Shown: positions 63,866 through 64,000 of the stretch, one piece after another
Numbering within the stretch: the first letter of the stretch is position 1
Layout: every line of letters starts with the position of its first letter
Assembly (NCBI RefSeq): GCF_000834635.1
Contig: NZ_JXQV01000013.1
Span: 62,001-126,000 of the forward strand
DNA length: 64,000 nucleotides
Reading direction: 5' to 3'
Source: Agrobacterium tumefaciens
GTDB taxonomy: Bacteria > Pseudomonadota > Alphaproteobacteria > Rhizobiales > Rhizobiaceae
Notes under the pieces: model-generated
What the model was told of the DNA's origin: nothing
Databases searched by the model: none
What the model saw: the letters and a program-made list of their open reading frames with translations, nothing else
Translations under genes and position numbers: made by a program

Positions 63866-64000
63866 CTACGACTGGGCGCGGCTGATGAATCGGTTGCGCC
63901 CTTCTTTTTTGGCCTGATAAAGCGCTTCATCCACGCGCCGTAATAGCGCCACCCTGTCATTGCCCGCCTGCGGGGCCATCGCACCACCGATGCTCAGATT
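63866..64000 (-). CDS. GGDEF-domain protein, C-terminal end only
   Basis: The window edge cuts a minus-strand gene; 44 C-terminal residues are visible, ending at the TAG 63868-63866. The stretch SIGGAMAPQAGNDRVALLRRVDEALYQAKKEGRNRF is the last part of a GGDEF domain (the SIG...LLRRVDEALYQAKKEGRNR end block). The signature region and any sensor lie outside, so activity cannot be judged. It converges on the oxidoreductase gene, with 19 bases between them. Confidence 0.85.
   Translation of the reverse strand, partial: NLSIGGAMAPQAGNDRVALLRRVDEALYQAKKEGRNRFISRAQS

Overview
The window is chromosomal DNA from an alphaproteobacterium of the Rhizobiaceae, closest in gene content and style to Agrobacterium/Rhizobium. 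The pointers are the rpoC-rpoB-rplL-rplJ-rplA-rplK-nusG-secE-tRNA-Trp block with a tuf gene and the tRNA-Gly/tRNA-Tyr pair nearby, an HdaA-type DnaA regulator, an AspRS of the DHGG (non-discriminating) type, an Omp25/RopB-like porin, two GGAAC-N16-CGTT promoters of the EcfG general-stress type, and moderately high GC with alphaproteobacterial protein signatures. Identity is inferred from these features; no database was searched.

Layout. 1-9.9 kb: transcription/translation block on the minus strand (rpoC truncated by the window edge, rpoB, rplL, rplJ with an L10 leader, rplA, rplK, nusG, secE, tRNA-Trp). 10-12.2 kb: an NAD-dependent epimerase and tuf. 12.6-16.4 kb: a TerC-like membrane protein, a 44-residue membrane peptide, a PAS protein, tRNA-Gly and tRNA-Tyr with a clear promoter, rlmB, a YciA-like thioesterase and a small lipoprotein. 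16.4-21.7 kb: a DUF1800-DUF1501 pair with one Tat signal between them, a DUF2946-PepSY pair that looks metal-related, and a DUF486 membrane protein. 22-26.7 kb: an unusually long uvrB, an AT-rich DUF2971 gene that looks acquired, and a PRC-barrel protein behind an EcfG-type promoter. 26.9-36.7 kb: parC, an exported protein of unknown function, aspS, rnd, a membrane adenylate cyclase and a phytase-like esterase. 36.8-42.5 kb: a minus-strand group of perM-like gene, hdaA, ppk and ppx. 42.7-44.5 kb: purM-purN. 44.5-48 kb: a molybdopterin oxidoreductase followed by two paralogous NUDIX hydrolases. 48-52 kb: rlmJ, a flippase-like membrane protein, RNase T2, a GST and the porin. 52.4-56.6 kb: a plus-strand run of SDR, uvrC, pgsA, moaD and moaE with overlapping ends. 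56.7-64 kb: a methyltransferase, ndk, a GST, a GGDEF protein with a broken signature, an ABC-F ATPase, a lipoprotein deacetylase, an arabinose/galactose 1-dehydrogenase homologue, and the tail of another GGDEF protein.

Functional links. Most genes are core: RNA polymerase and ribosome stalk, tRNA charging, purine synthesis, polyphosphate metabolism, nucleotide excision repair (uvrB, uvrC), topoisomerase IV and molybdenum cofactor supply. I found no insertion sequence, prophage, CRISPR array or obvious defence island. The least explained parts are the DUF1800/DUF1501 pair, the DUF2946/PepSY pair, the DUF2971 gene, the extended UvrB tails, the 44-residue membrane peptide and the two stress-type promoters.
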